Assembly (NCBI GenBank): GCA_947467605.1
Contig: CANIII010000023.1
Span: forward strand, 22,197 to 86,196
Direction of reading: 5' to 3'
DNA: 64,000 nt
From: Acidobacteriota bacterium
GTDB taxonomy: Bacteria; Acidobacteriota; Vicinamibacteria; Vicinamibacterales; SCN-69-37
The notes below the pieces were generated by a model, which saw nothing but the letters and a program-made list of their open reading frames with translations, did not search any database and was not told the DNA's origin. Below are positions 9,020 through 17,410 of the stretch, in pieces (position 1 is the first letter of the stretch; the number at the start of each line of letters is the position of its first letter). The translations under genes were made by a program, and so were the position numbers.

Positions 9020-9973
9020 GTGCCGATTAAAGAGACGCCACTCCTCATGGTGTCTGCGGCGTCTGTCATCCTCATCCTCGCGCTCGCCTCCCCGGCAGCG
9101 ACCACGCCGGCGACCTCTCTCGCATCGGTGCGACGACTGAGCGCGGACCTCTCGAAACGGCAACACAGCGATGACGAGGGCGAACGTGTGGCCGCGTCCG
9201 CAGAACTGGCGATGCTGACCGAGGCCGTCATGGAAGACAGGACTGACGGGGCTGACGCACGTCGCCGCGCACGGCTGGCCGAGCGCGATGCTCTCGCCTA
9301 CACGCTGCTGTCGCTCGGCTACTCCGCGAAAGAAACGGCCGACGTTGTGAGTGAGCGGGTCACCAAACGCGTCCTCGATACCGCGCATGCGATGCGACTG
9401 GCGGGCCAACGCGATGCGGCGGCTGAGTATCTGAACCGTCACTCCCGGGCCGTGACCATCGCAGTCGCGGCGCCGGCAGCGGCGCCGCTCCCCACGCTGC
9501 GTCCGGCGCCACTCGCGGCGATGCCGACAGCGGCGCGGCCGGCGAGGATCGCCTTGCCTCCGTCCAAGCCGCGGCCCGTTGTCGCCACGGTCTCACCCGA
9601 ACCGGTCGAGGCCGCGATCGTGAAATACGCGCGTCAGCATGGCGTGGATGCGGCCCTCATCCGCGCGATCATCGGCGCTGAATCCGCCTATGTCTCCGGC
9701 GCGCGCTCATCGGCCGGCGCGATCGGCCTGATGCAGTTGATGCCGGCGACCGCACGCGCGCTCGGCGTGAACCCGCACATCGCCAACGAGAACATCGAGG
9801 GCGGCGTGCGCTATCTGGCAGAACTGATCAAGATGTTTGGCGGCGTGGAGCTCGCGCTCGTGGCGTACAACGCGGGGCCGGGATTCGCCGAGCGTTACGC
9901 CAAAGGACAGATCTCCCTCTACGGCGAAACGCGCGACTACGTGCAGCAGGTAATGGCGCGGTTGGGCCGCTAA
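9020..9973 (+). CDS. Lytic transglycosylase (SLT domain), exported
   Basis: A 317-residue protein with an N-terminal hydrophobic export signal, a helical charged middle, a Pro/Ala-rich linker at about 150-190, and a C-terminal Slt-type domain. Motifs: 'IRAIIGAESAYVSGARSSAG' with the catalytic glutamate in E-S, 'AIGLMQLMPATARALGV', 'GGVRYLAELI' and 'ALVAYNAGPG'. It cleaves peptidoglycan glycan strands in the periplasm. GTG 9020 is the longest start; ATG 9047 would still leave a good signal peptide and may be the true one. The stop overlaps the convergent neighbour by four bases. Confidence 0.9.
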   Translation: MPIKETPLLMVSAASVILILALASPAATTPATSLASVRRLSADLSKRQHSDDEGERVAASAELAMLTEAVMEDRTDGADARRRARLAERDALAYTLLSLGYSAKETADVVSERVTKRVLDTAHAMRLAGQRDAAAEYLNRHSRAVTIAVAAPAAAPLPTLRPAPLAAMPTAARPARIALPPSKPRPVVATVSPEPVEAAIVKYARQHGVDAALIRAIIGAESAYVSGARSSAGAIGLMQLMPATARALGVNPHIANENIEGGVRYLAELIKMFGGVELALVAYNAGPGFAERYAKGQISLYGETRDYVQQVMARLGR

Positions 9974-10878
9974 TCTTTCTGAAATGCGCGCCCGATATCC
10001 ACGGTGATCGCGCGCAGGGCGTGCGTATTACTGCCGTGCGTATAGCCAACCAACGACGCGGACACGTTCCACTGGCCCCATGAGTACGACGCGCCGCCGC
10101 CCATCCGCAGGCTGTTGTCGCGGAGCAGGCGGTCGTGTTCGAGGATGCGCTCGGTCGAGACCACCACGTCATCCGGGAAGCGCAGTCCGCCGTGAGTACG
10201 CTGCCACGTCACAAGGCCGCTGATCGACAGGCGGCGCGTCATGGCGATACGGCCTTCGATCGAGCCGTTGCTGCGATTGTTCGGAATACTCAGCACGCGC
10301 TCGACGAACGCATACGAGTAGCGGCCCTGGAGCGACAGGCGACCGGACAGCGCGCTGAAGCGCTGCCCAGCATCCACCGCAATCCGCAGCTCCTTGAGGT
10401 CTCGGCCCACGACGGCTTCGCCGACGTGATCGTAGTCGCGGCTCGGCAGGCCGACGGACATCGAAGGCGTCAGCGCAAAACCCCGGCGCCGATTGATCAG
10501 GTTGTAACGCGTCGTGATGGTGAGATCCTGCAGTCCGCTGTGAAAGCAGAAACACGAGTCTACGGGAAGAAACGGCACAAACGGCGGCGACGGCCCAGGG
10601 CCACGGTACTTCGCAAACACATACGGCACATCAACTGAAAACGAGAGCCGATCCGTCAGTGCATAGTCGGCCGCAAGATCAAGGGCGATCGTCGTACTCT
10701 TCCCGTCGGCGATCAATGTGCCGTCGTTGAGAATATGTCCAAGGTGATCGATCGCCTGGGTCGTGAACGTCACCGAGCCATAGCCAGCGCCGGGCACCCA
10801 CGCCTGAGCCGCCGCAGGTGTCGCGCTCATCGCCAGCGTGAGTAGCGCCGCGGACGCCGCGAGCGTTGCCCGCCACAC
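9970..10878 (-). CDS. Outer-membrane beta-barrel protein, unknown substrate
   Basis: A 302-residue protein with a signal peptide ending 'SATPAAAQA'. The mature part consists of alternating amphipathic beta strands, e.g. 'SVTFTTQAIDHLG', 'FALTPSMSVGLPSRDY' and 'LSLQGRYSYAFVERVL', as in small outer-membrane transporters or channels. There is a short Cys-containing loop (DSCFCFHSG). Two bases separate its start from the stop of the upstream receiver-like lipoprotein, so the two are co-transcribed and may work together at the envelope. No specific family recognised. Confidence 0.72.
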   Translation of the reverse strand: MWRATLAASAALLTLAMSATPAAAQAWVPGAGYGSVTFTTQAIDHLGHILNDGTLIADGKSTTIALDLAADYALTDRLSFSVDVPYVFAKYRGPGPSPPFVPFLPVDSCFCFHSGLQDLTITTRYNLINRRRGFALTPSMSVGLPSRDYDHVGEAVVGRDLKELRIAVDAGQRFSALSGRLSLQGRYSYAFVERVLSIPNNRSNGSIEGRIAMTRRLSISGLVTWQRTHGGLRFPDDVVVSTERILEHDRLLRDNSLRMGGGASYSWGQWNVSASLVGYTHGSNTHALRAITVDIGRAFQKD

Positions 10879-10880
10879 GA

Positions 10881-11438
10881 TCAGCGCTTCGCCTTCTGTT
10901 CTGCCTTGGCCGCCTTGGCAGCCGCTTCGGCTGCGGCGTCATTCAGATCCATCGCGTCATCGATCGTGTCGAGAAACGCGCGGCTCTTCGTCGGTGCATT
11001 CACCACGACGCGATACTGCTGCTTCGCCTGTTTCAACGTGTCCTTGGTGGACGTCATCAGTACCGGCACGATCTGTGGTCCGCGGGAGGTCCCGATCAGT
11101 CGGCTCGCGGACGCTGCGTCTCTCCAGTCGATCACGACCACGTCCCATTTGTGCTGGCGCAGCGCCGCGTCAAACTCGGCAGCCGAGGCGACGGTGGTGG
11201 GCCGGTAGCCCTCTTTGCGAAGGCCCGCGTCAACCGACAGCCTCGCCATCGCGCCTTCCAGTGCCGATCCGGCGCTCACGAACATGAGGACGCCTGCCTT
11301 CTGCCACACGGCTGGCGAGCGATCGTAGCGGGTCCCCAGCGCGAGATTCAGAAACTTGTCGCCACACGCCGCGATGGATGTGTTGGCAGAGATGGCAAAG
11401 AGAACCAGGATTCCGGCCGCGATCGTGCGAAATCTCAT
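10881..11438 (-). CDS. Exported receiver-like (CheY-fold) protein, probable lipoprotein
   Basis: A 185-residue protein behind a GGAGG site. The N-terminus is a signal sequence ending in I-A-A-C (Cys25), a possible lipobox. Residues 45-160 read like a response-regulator receiver domain: 'WDVVVIDW' places Asp104 at the phospho-acceptor position, 'VPVLMTSTKDT' matches the Ser/Thr strand, and Lys151 falls near the conserved lysine. The first acidic pair is missing ('GVLMFVSAG'). A Lys/Ala-rich helical tail ends the protein. Phosphotransfer outside the cytoplasm is not expected, so this is likely a pseudo-receiver used for binding (inference). Operon with the barrel gene downstream. Confidence 0.65.
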   Translation of the reverse strand: MRFRTIAAGILVLFAISANTSIAACGDKFLNLALGTRYDRSPAVWQKAGVLMFVSAGSALEGAMARLSVDAGLRKEGYRPTTVASAAEFDAALRQHKWDVVVIDWRDAASASRLIGTSRGPQIVPVLMTSTKDTLKQAKQQYRVVVNAPTKSRAFLDTIDDAMDLNDAAAEAAAKAAKAEQKAKR

Positions 11439-11481
11439 TCGTGCCTCCGTAGTGTGCGTGGCGCCGAGACTAGCATAGCGT

Positions 11482-14046
11482 TCAACCCTGGCCGCGCGGT
11501 TGAAGTCCGACGCGGGTCACGGCCTCACGAAATCTTGGATCCGCGCGAACGGCATCCCAGGCGCGATCAGCATTGAGAAATACCAGCGCCGGCGCGCGAT
11601 CGTCAAATGCCGCCGACAGGAATCTGAAGGCGCGTTCCCCATCGCCGAGACGAGCCCAGAGGCGCGCGAAATCCAGCGGGGAGGCGTAGCCGCCAGTCAC
11701 GGCTCGGCGTTCGAGCCTGGGGAGTTCCACGTTCAGCAGTGCCGCGCGATCGAGTTGGCGGTAGCCCTGCTCACCGCGCGCGGTGCTCATCAACGACCGC
11801 AACTCCTCATCACGGTCGTCGCCTTCGAGTTCGTGCGCCTGCGCACGCGCAGCAATGGCCTCATCAAATCGCCCCTGCGCCTGACGCACTTCCGCCAGCC
11901 CAAATCGCGGCGACGCCATGTCCGCGTGCGTGTTGATGAGCGTGAGATACAGGGCCGCCGCCTCGTCCAAATGACCTGCGTGGAACAGGTAGTTGGCTTC
12001 CGCATTGACGAAGATGGTGCTGAGCGGATCGATGCGCCGCGCCCGACGGACAATTTGCAGCGCCTCATCGACGTGCCCCATCGCCCAGCGTTCCATCGCG
12101 TGCGTGAGCAACAACTCGGGCTGAAGCTCACGATCGGCGGCGGCACTCGTGAGGTGAAACTCGCGCTCCGCGGACGTCCAGTCCCATTCAAAAAAGAAGT
12201 GCGTAATCGCGAGGCCGAAGTGCAGATCGGGCAATGCGGGATTCAACACCGACGCCCGCGCGAGGCTCTGAGCAATCTGCGGCGTCGCCTCGGCCGGACG
12301 GATAAAACTGTCAAGCGCACAGGTCCAATACGTGCCGGCAAGAGCCACCCACGCCTCGGCAAACCGTGGATCCCTGGCAACGGCGCCGGTCAACAACTCG
12401 CGCGCCGCCAGGTAGTCCTGCTCCGAGCCCGCCATCTGAAAAGGACGAGCACGGAGAAACAGGTCGTAGGCCTCCGCGTCGTCAGTGGGTCTGCTCAACA
12501 GCTGCAGGCGTTCGTCGCGCGTCAAGCGAAGATGCAGCCCCTCGTCCACAATCGCCGAGGCCACCTCGTCCCACAACGCGAAGATGTCGGCGGTGCCGCG
12601 GTCGTAGCCCTTCTTCCAGAGCGACTTCCCGGTCGCGACATCGATCAGTTCCGCAACGATGCGCAGGCGTCCGGCATCGAGTGTGAGCTTGCCCGTCAAC
12701 ACCGTTTCGACACCGAGTTGCCGTCCGATGACGCGCGTGTCGGTGGAGGTGTCGACAAAATTCGAGACGAGGCTGAAACTCTTTACGCGGATCGGGAGAT
12801 GCCGCAATCGACCAATCAGCGCCTCCGTAATCCCGATGCAGAGATAGTCGCCATCAGGGCTCGTGCTGGCGTTGAGGAAGGGCAACACGGCGATGCTCTG
12901 CGGTGGCCACAGGAACCACGCGCTGACACCGGCCACCGCAGCCGCGGCGGTCGCGCTGCCAAGCCACACGGCTTGACGTCGCGTCAGCCCCACGGAGAGT
13001 CGTGTGCTGATGCGCCGCAGAGCGGACTCGAGTTCGGCCGTATCCGAATAGCGTGCGGCCGGGTCTTTCGCCAGACACCGCTCCAGCACACGCCGCACCG
13101 ACGCCGGCACTCGGGGGTTGAGGCTCTCGACCGGCTGCGGTTGCGCCTCGATGATCGCAGCGAGCGTCTCCACTCGGGAATCTCGGTGAAACGCGCGAGA
13201 CCCCGAGAGCATCTCGTAGAGGATCGCGCCGAACGAAAACTGATCCGACGCGAAACTGGTGGGCCGCCCAGCCGCCTGTTCGGGAGACATGTACCCGAGC
13301 GTGCCGACGATCGAGCCCTCTTCACCGAGCCCTCCGTCTCGCCTCGCAATGCCGAAGTCGAGTACCTTGACGAGTCTGTCCGGCCGCACCATGACGTTCT
13401 CGGGTTTGAGATCGCGATGGACGATCCCGCGCGCATGCGCGGCCGCGAGTGCCGCTGCCAACTGCACGCCGACATCGAGGGCCGTCCCGACCGGCATCGG
13501 GCTCACCGACATGAATTCCCGAAGGGTCTGTCCCTCGACCAGTTCCATGGCGATGAACGCGAGGTCCTCATCCCCGGTCCCCTCGCCGACGCCATAGATC
13601 GTCACGATGTTGGGATGATTCAGCGCTGACGCCGCGCGCGCTTCGTCCTCAAATCGTCGGCGATAGGCCGGATCCGCAGCGATTGACGGATCGAGCACTT
13701 TGACGGCCACGTCGCGATCGAGCCGCGAGTCGCGCGCGCGATACACTTCGCCCATTCCGCCCGCGCCGATCATCGTCACGATCGCGTAGCCACCCACCTG
13801 CCGCCCTTCAAGCCGTGTCCGCCGGCTATCCGCCAGATCTCGTGCGGCGAGGACAAATGCCGAGCCTTCAAGAAAGTGGGCGGCAGCGGCTTCATGGTCG
13901 AGGAGTGATTGCACGTCCCTTCTCAGCCCATCGTCGCGATCACCGATCTCGGCAAGGAAAGCAGCGCGCTCCGACACGCCGAGCTCGAGGGCCTGATGGT
14001 AGAGGTGCTCGACGTCGCGCCAACGGTCTGACGGATGCTCAGACAT
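11482..14046 (-). CDS. Membrane Ser/Thr protein kinase with FlgO-like and TPR sensor region
   Basis: An 854-residue protein. Start at ATG 14046 (MSEHPSDRW), overlapping the sigma-gene stop (ATGTCTGA). Domain order: a short helical leader; a Hanks-type kinase at about 80-345 with a complete core (glycine loop 'IGAGGMGEVY', 'VAVKVL', 'HRDLKPEN', DFG, 'GYMSPEQ'); one membrane segment at about 360-380; an extracytoplasmic domain beginning 'SIAVLPFLN' as seen in adenylate-cyclase/CadC-like sensors; and TPR-type repeats to the end. Such kinases pair with TIGR02999-type ECF sigma factors in Acidobacteria. Here the sigma partner is broken. Confidence 0.88.
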   Translation of the reverse strand: MSEHPSDRWRDVEHLYHQALELGVSERAAFLAEIGDRDDGLRRDVQSLLDHEAAAAHFLEGSAFVLAARDLADSRRTRLEGRQVGGYAIVTMIGAGGMGEVYRARDSRLDRDVAVKVLDPSIAADPAYRRRFEDEARAASALNHPNIVTIYGVGEGTGDEDLAFIAMELVEGQTLREFMSVSPMPVGTALDVGVQLAAALAAAHARGIVHRDLKPENVMVRPDRLVKVLDFGIARRDGGLGEEGSIVGTLGYMSPEQAAGRPTSFASDQFSFGAILYEMLSGSRAFHRDSRVETLAAIIEAQPQPVESLNPRVPASVRRVLERCLAKDPAARYSDTAELESALRRISTRLSVGLTRRQAVWLGSATAAAAVAGVSAWFLWPPQSIAVLPFLNASTSPDGDYLCIGITEALIGRLRHLPIRVKSFSLVSNFVDTSTDTRVIGRQLGVETVLTGKLTLDAGRLRIVAELIDVATGKSLWKKGYDRGTADIFALWDEVASAIVDEGLHLRLTRDERLQLLSRPTDDAEAYDLFLRARPFQMAGSEQDYLAARELLTGAVARDPRFAEAWVALAGTYWTCALDSFIRPAEATPQIAQSLARASVLNPALPDLHFGLAITHFFFEWDWTSAEREFHLTSAAADRELQPELLLTHAMERWAMGHVDEALQIVRRARRIDPLSTIFVNAEANYLFHAGHLDEAAALYLTLINTHADMASPRFGLAEVRQAQGRFDEAIAARAQAHELEGDDRDEELRSLMSTARGEQGYRQLDRAALLNVELPRLERRAVTGGYASPLDFARLWARLGDGERAFRFLSAAFDDRAPALVFLNADRAWDAVRADPRFREAVTRVGLQPRGQG

Positions 14047-14543
14047 GTCCCGCCAACTCGCGCAGGAGCCAGACCTTCGCAAACCGCCAATCACGCATGA
14101 CGGTTTCCGCTGAAACGTGCAGGGCCTCGGCAGTTTCCTCCACGCTCAAGCCGCCGAAAAAACGCATTTCGACGACCTGACCCTTCCGCGCATCCACCGC
14201 CGCCAGTGCCTGGAGTGCATCATCAAGCGCCACCAGATCCGCGCCACGCGCTGGAGACACGACGAGCGCTTCATCGAGCGTCACGCTGATGATGCCGGCG
14301 CCGCGTTTCTGGTAGCCCCGGGAACGCGCGTAGTCCACCAGGACGCGCCGCATAACCCGTGACGACATGGCAAAGAAGTGCGCGCGGTCCTGCCACCGAA
14401 CCGCGTCGCGCCAATTGACGCAATTCCGCGTGCACGGCGACCATCAGACTCTCAAGTGCGGATTGATCGCCCTGGCCCCACGCCAGGAGCAAGTCAGTGA
14501 CCTGATGGCACGTCGAACCAGCGTGCGGCGTGCCATTCGTCAT
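14039..14543 (-). pseudogene. ECF sigma factor (TIGR02999-like) with internal frameshifting deletion
   Basis: Two out-of-phase pieces of one ECF sigma factor. The upstream piece, from about 14543 (an in-frame ATG also lies at 14570), reads 'VTDLLLAWGQGDQSALESLM' to 'LRQLARR'. The downstream piece reads 'VRWQDRAHFFAM' and continues to 'MRFFGGLSVEETAEALHVSA' (sigma region 4). Compared with the family, roughly 25-30 codons are missing at 14398-14412, where the HTLQPTALVNEAYLRL region should be, and the frame shifts by one base there. The junction is GC-rich with the short repeat GCGAC/GACGCG. Either a real deletion or an assembly error. The adjacent kinase gene appears intact. Confidence 0.72.
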
Positions 14544-14642
14544 TGGAGTAGCCGACTCTACACCCGGCATCGCGCCGTCTCGTCCGGATTTATTTCTTCA
14601 GGCGGATGACAGTTCACGACGAGTTTTCCCGCCTATACAGAT

Positions 14643-15143
14643 ATGACACTTCGTACGTTCGGCCTCGTCCTGGTCCTGGCGGCCGCACTGGGATGCCGCG
14701 AGAGCATCTCCGCGCCGACTCAGCCGATTCAATCAACGGCCTTCGTCTTTTCACGCATCCTCCCGCCACCCCAGGCACTGGTGCCCGGCACGACGGTGTC
14801 AGATGGGCTCGAGAACGACGGCTCCTACTCATATGTGGGCGAAGCCTACGAGAGCGACTACTGCTCGGCGTGTAAGTTCTATACGCTTCGCACGCCGGCG
14901 GATGGCGACGTTCGGATCGACGTTCAGTGGGCGGGGACGCCGCAGGTCGCACTCTGGTGCGATCGCGCCGGGGTCATCACGGTCGGCGAACCGAAGACAG
15001 GGAGCGGAACGCCCACCCTCAGCCTCACGGTCCCGCGCGGATCTGAAATCAGGCTGATCGTCGGCACACCGTTCCCAACAAAGGCACCGGCCGTTCGCGT
15101 GGCGTTCACCATAGCCTCAATCGTGCTGCCCTCAGGAACATAG
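14643..15143 (+). CDS. Tandem CxxC lipoprotein 1 of 3
   Basis: A 166-residue exported protein with a signal sequence ending 'AAALGC', a probable lipobox. The mature protein shares its whole length with the next two genes: 'VPGTTVSDGLENDGSYSYVG', then 'ESDYCSACKFYTL', 'DGDVRIDVQW', and 'TLSLTVPRGSEIRLIVGTPF' near the end. The pattern DYCxxCxFY is absolutely kept in all three copies, consistent with a disulfide or metal site. Predicted all-beta. Family not recognised. It follows the broken ECF sigma / kinase pair on the opposite strand. Confidence 0.68.
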   Translation: MTLRTFGLVLVLAAALGCRESISAPTQPIQSTAFVFSRILPPPQALVPGTTVSDGLENDGSYSYVGEAYESDYCSACKFYTLRTPADGDVRIDVQWAGTPQVALWCDRAGVITVGEPKTGSGTPTLSLTVPRGSEIRLIVGTPFPTKAPAVRVAFTIASIVLPSGT

Positions 15144-15152
15144 GGGACCGAC

Positions 15153-15683
15153 ATGCGCCTTCGTGTTTGGAATCTGTCTGCGTCGCTCATCGTCGCGTTG
15201 GGAAGCGTCGGGAGTTGCGCCTTGCCGTCGCATCCGCTCGCACCAACGACGTCCGTTGCCGTGATCACCAAGACACAGTTCGTGCCGTGGCCAGCGCTCT
15301 CACCGGGGATGACGATTTCAGATGGGCTGGTGAGAGACACTTCATACGGGTTCATCGGCGAGCCAGACCAGAGCGACTACTGCACGGCATGCCGGTTCTA
15401 TACGCTGACAGTTTCCGCCGATGCTGATGTTCGAGTGGACCTTCGCTGGCCGGGAACGCCGGTACTCGGACTCTGGTCGGCCTCATACGTCGAGGACACC
15501 ATCACTCGCGGCACACCTATTACCGGAACTGCGGCAACGACACTCTCGTTGACCGTGCCACGTGGATTCTCTGTCAATCTGATCGTGGGTACGCCGTACC
15601 CAACGCCTGCGCCGGCGACGTCTGTGGCATTCACGATCACAGCGACCAGGCTGCCTTCACAAACATTCGGCAACATTCGCTAA
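15153..15683 (+). CDS. Tandem CxxC lipoprotein 2 of 3
   Basis: A 176-residue paralogue of the preceding gene, nine bases after its stop. The signal sequence ends V-G-S-C, a good lipobox. Shared blocks: 'LSPGMTISDGLVRDTSYGFI', 'QSDYCTACRFYTL', 'DADVRVDLRWPGTPVLGLW', and 'TTLSLTVPRGFSVNLIVGTP'. The tight spacing argues for one operon of three duplicated genes. Function unknown. Confidence 0.67.
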   Translation: MRLRVWNLSASLIVALGSVGSCALPSHPLAPTTSVAVITKTQFVPWPALSPGMTISDGLVRDTSYGFIGEPDQSDYCTACRFYTLTVSADADVRVDLRWPGTPVLGLWSASYVEDTITRGTPITGTAATTLSLTVPRGFSVNLIVGTPYPTPAPATSVAFTITATRLPSQTFGNIR

Positions 15684-15704
15684 GCTATTTTCGAGGACTC
15701 ACAC

Positions 15705-16190
15705 ATGCCGCTCCGTGGTCTCGCACTATTGCTCGCCGCCGTTGTCCTCTCGGCTAGCAGCCTGGGTTGCTCGGCGTCTTCTTCGCCGCTTCAGCCGACC
15801 ACCGCCGCGTCGCAATCCGGCGTGACATCGTTCAAGGTGTTGCAACCGGGAACAACGTTGTCGGATCGACTGGCGAACGACGGATCGCACGCCTACGTCG
15901 GTGAAGTCTACGAGAGTGATTACTGCGCGCCGTGCAAGTTCTACTCGCTGGCTGCGCCGTCGGATGCCGACGTCCGCATCGACCTGAACTGGACCGGGTC
16001 CGGGACATTCGGACTATGGTCCAACCGGTCGGGCACCGTCATGAATGGCCAGCCCGGAAGCGCGCCGGCCACCCTCAGTGTCACGATCACACGCGGATCC
16101 ACCGTGTCCATCTTCGTCGGCGCACCCTTCGGCACGGGGCCGGCCAGCCTCGTGCCGTTCAATATCTCGGCATCCGTTCTGCCGGGCTGA
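15705..16190 (+). CDS. Tandem CxxC lipoprotein 3 of 3
   Basis: A 161-residue third paralogue, 21 bases after gene 2. The signal sequence runs to 'ASSLGC'. Shared blocks: 'LQPGTTLSDRLANDGSHAYV', 'ESDYCAPCKFYSL', 'DADVRIDLNWTGSGTFGLW', and 'TLSVTITRGSTVSIFVGAPF'. It is slightly shorter in the central loop. The three copies are clearly diverged rather than recent duplicates. Function unknown. Confidence 0.67.
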   Translation: MPLRGLALLLAAVVLSASSLGCSASSSPLQPTTAASQSGVTSFKVLQPGTTLSDRLANDGSHAYVGEVYESDYCAPCKFYSLAAPSDADVRIDLNWTGSGTFGLWSNRSGTVMNGQPGSAPATLSVTITRGSTVSIFVGAPFGTGPASLVPFNISASVLPG

Positions 16191-16205
16191 CGACCCAACC
16201 CTCAG

Positions 16206-17216
16206 CTACCCGAGTTCGTCGGCCGACTTCGCGCCGTAGAACGCGAACCACGGGTGCGCCGGCTTGATGGCTTCGTTGACGTTCTTGATGTTCTCGACGC
16301 CCTGGGTCTCGAGCCACTTGCGGAAGGCGCCTGCGCCCTCCTTGGCGTAGATCGACATGCCGTCTTTCCAGGTCGCGCGGCCGCACAAAACACCTGAGTA
16401 GTTCACGCCGCTTTCAGCCGCCAGCGCGAGGCCTTCGGTGAATTCCGCGTTGCTGACACCGGCCGAGAGATAGATAAAGGGCTTGGTCGATACCTTCGCC
16501 GCTTCGAGAAACCACTGCGCGGCTTCCTTGCGCGTGTACGCCGCGGGGCCGCCGCCTGAGGCCTTCGAGCCCTCGACGTATTTCATGTTGACGGGAATCT
16601 CGACCTTCATCACGTCAACGCCGTAGCGGTCCTTCGTGAACTCGGCCATCGCACCGGTCACGATCGACGGCTTCTTCTTCGCGTACTCGAGGCTCTTCTC
16701 GTCGGCGCCTTCTTCGTAGCCGACAAACTCGAGGAAGAACGGGATGTCATTCGCGCGGCACTCGTCGCCAATGCGCTCCACCCACGCCTGCTTCAAGTCG
16801 TTGACGGGTTTCGGATCGAATGGCGTGTAGTAGAGAAGAATCTTGAGACAGTCGGCGCCAATTTCCTTCAAGCGGCGCACCGACCACACATCGAGCAAAT
16901 CGGGCAGTCGGCCGGGCGTGGCCGAGTCGTAGCCGGTCTTCTCATACGCCATCAGAAGGCCGGAACCCTTGGCGCGGCGCTTCGAGGCGGGAATGCCCCA
17001 CTCTGGATCGAGCAGGATCGCGCTCGCGTGCTGCGTGAGCACCTCGGCGACGAGCGTCTTGAACTCCTCCATCATCGCGTCGGTGGTGGGCTTGCCCCCC
17101 TCCTTGGCCAGCATCTTGCTGAGCGATCCGCGCTGATCCATGGCGGCCGCGGCGATGACGCCGCGTTCGTTCGAAACCGCCTTCATGCCAGCCAGCTTGC
17201 CGGGGGTGAGTTTCAT
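16206..17216 (-). CDS. lacD: Tagatose-1,6-bisphosphate aldolase-like (LacD family)
   Basis: A 336-residue class I aldolase of the LacD family, which splits tagatose 1,6-bisphosphate to DHAP and glyceraldehyde 3-phosphate through a Schiff base. Seen: 'AMDQRGSL' near the N-terminus, 'ILLDPEWGIPAS', 'LKILLYYTPFD', 'PFFLEFVGYE', 'VMKVEIPV' containing the expected Schiff-base lysine, and 'SAGVSNAEFTEGLALAAESG' near the end. No tagatose pathway partner lies nearby, so in vivo use on another ketose bisphosphate is possible. TAAGAT ends seven bases before the ATG, again a leaderless arrangement. Confidence 0.86.
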   Translation of the reverse strand: MKLTPGKLAGMKAVSNERGVIAAAAMDQRGSLSKMLAKEGGKPTTDAMMEEFKTLVAEVLTQHASAILLDPEWGIPASKRRAKGSGLLMAYEKTGYDSATPGRLPDLLDVWSVRRLKEIGADCLKILLYYTPFDPKPVNDLKQAWVERIGDECRANDIPFFLEFVGYEEGADEKSLEYAKKKPSIVTGAMAEFTKDRYGVDVMKVEIPVNMKYVEGSKASGGGPAAYTRKEAAQWFLEAAKVSTKPFIYLSAGVSNAEFTEGLALAAESGVNYSGVLCGRATWKDGMSIYAKEGAGAFRKWLETQGVENIKNVNEAIKPAHPWFAFYGAKSADELG

Positions 17217-17223
17217 GCGCGAA

Positions 17224-17229
17224 ATCTTA
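17224..17229 (-). promoter_or_regulatory. -10 element of lacD (leaderless spacing)
   Basis: TAAGAT on the minus strand followed by seven bases and the ATG at 17216. Confidence 0.45.
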
Positions 17230-17410
17230 TCAATATCATGCGGGCAAAGACGAGAACGGGATCCGAGCTCGAAACACCCAGGAGGGTACGGTCGTAGCCA
17301 CGTAGCGGACCCCTGGATGTCGAGCGGGAATTAATTCTCGTTAACGTGGACGAACCGGGCCCGGAAACCGGTCTGTAGGGTAACGTCAAGGATTGTCCCT
17401 GGAGGGCTTT
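17230..17410 (+). promoter_or_regulatory. Upstream region of the TonB-dependent receptor
   Basis: About 180 bases between divergent genes. It contains a palindrome-like stretch near 17320-17335 (cgggaattaattctcg) and a GC palindrome (ccgggcccgg) near 17355-17364. GGAGGG at 17401-17406 is a strong ribosome binding site that fixes the receptor start at TTG 17411. Confidence 0.45.

Noticed and set aside
11500..13629. A 709-codon plus-strand open frame opposite the kinase gene
   Set aside because: It is the antisense of a clear kinase-TPR gene. The translation is Arg-rich with no domain motifs, as expected for a GC-rich shadow frame.
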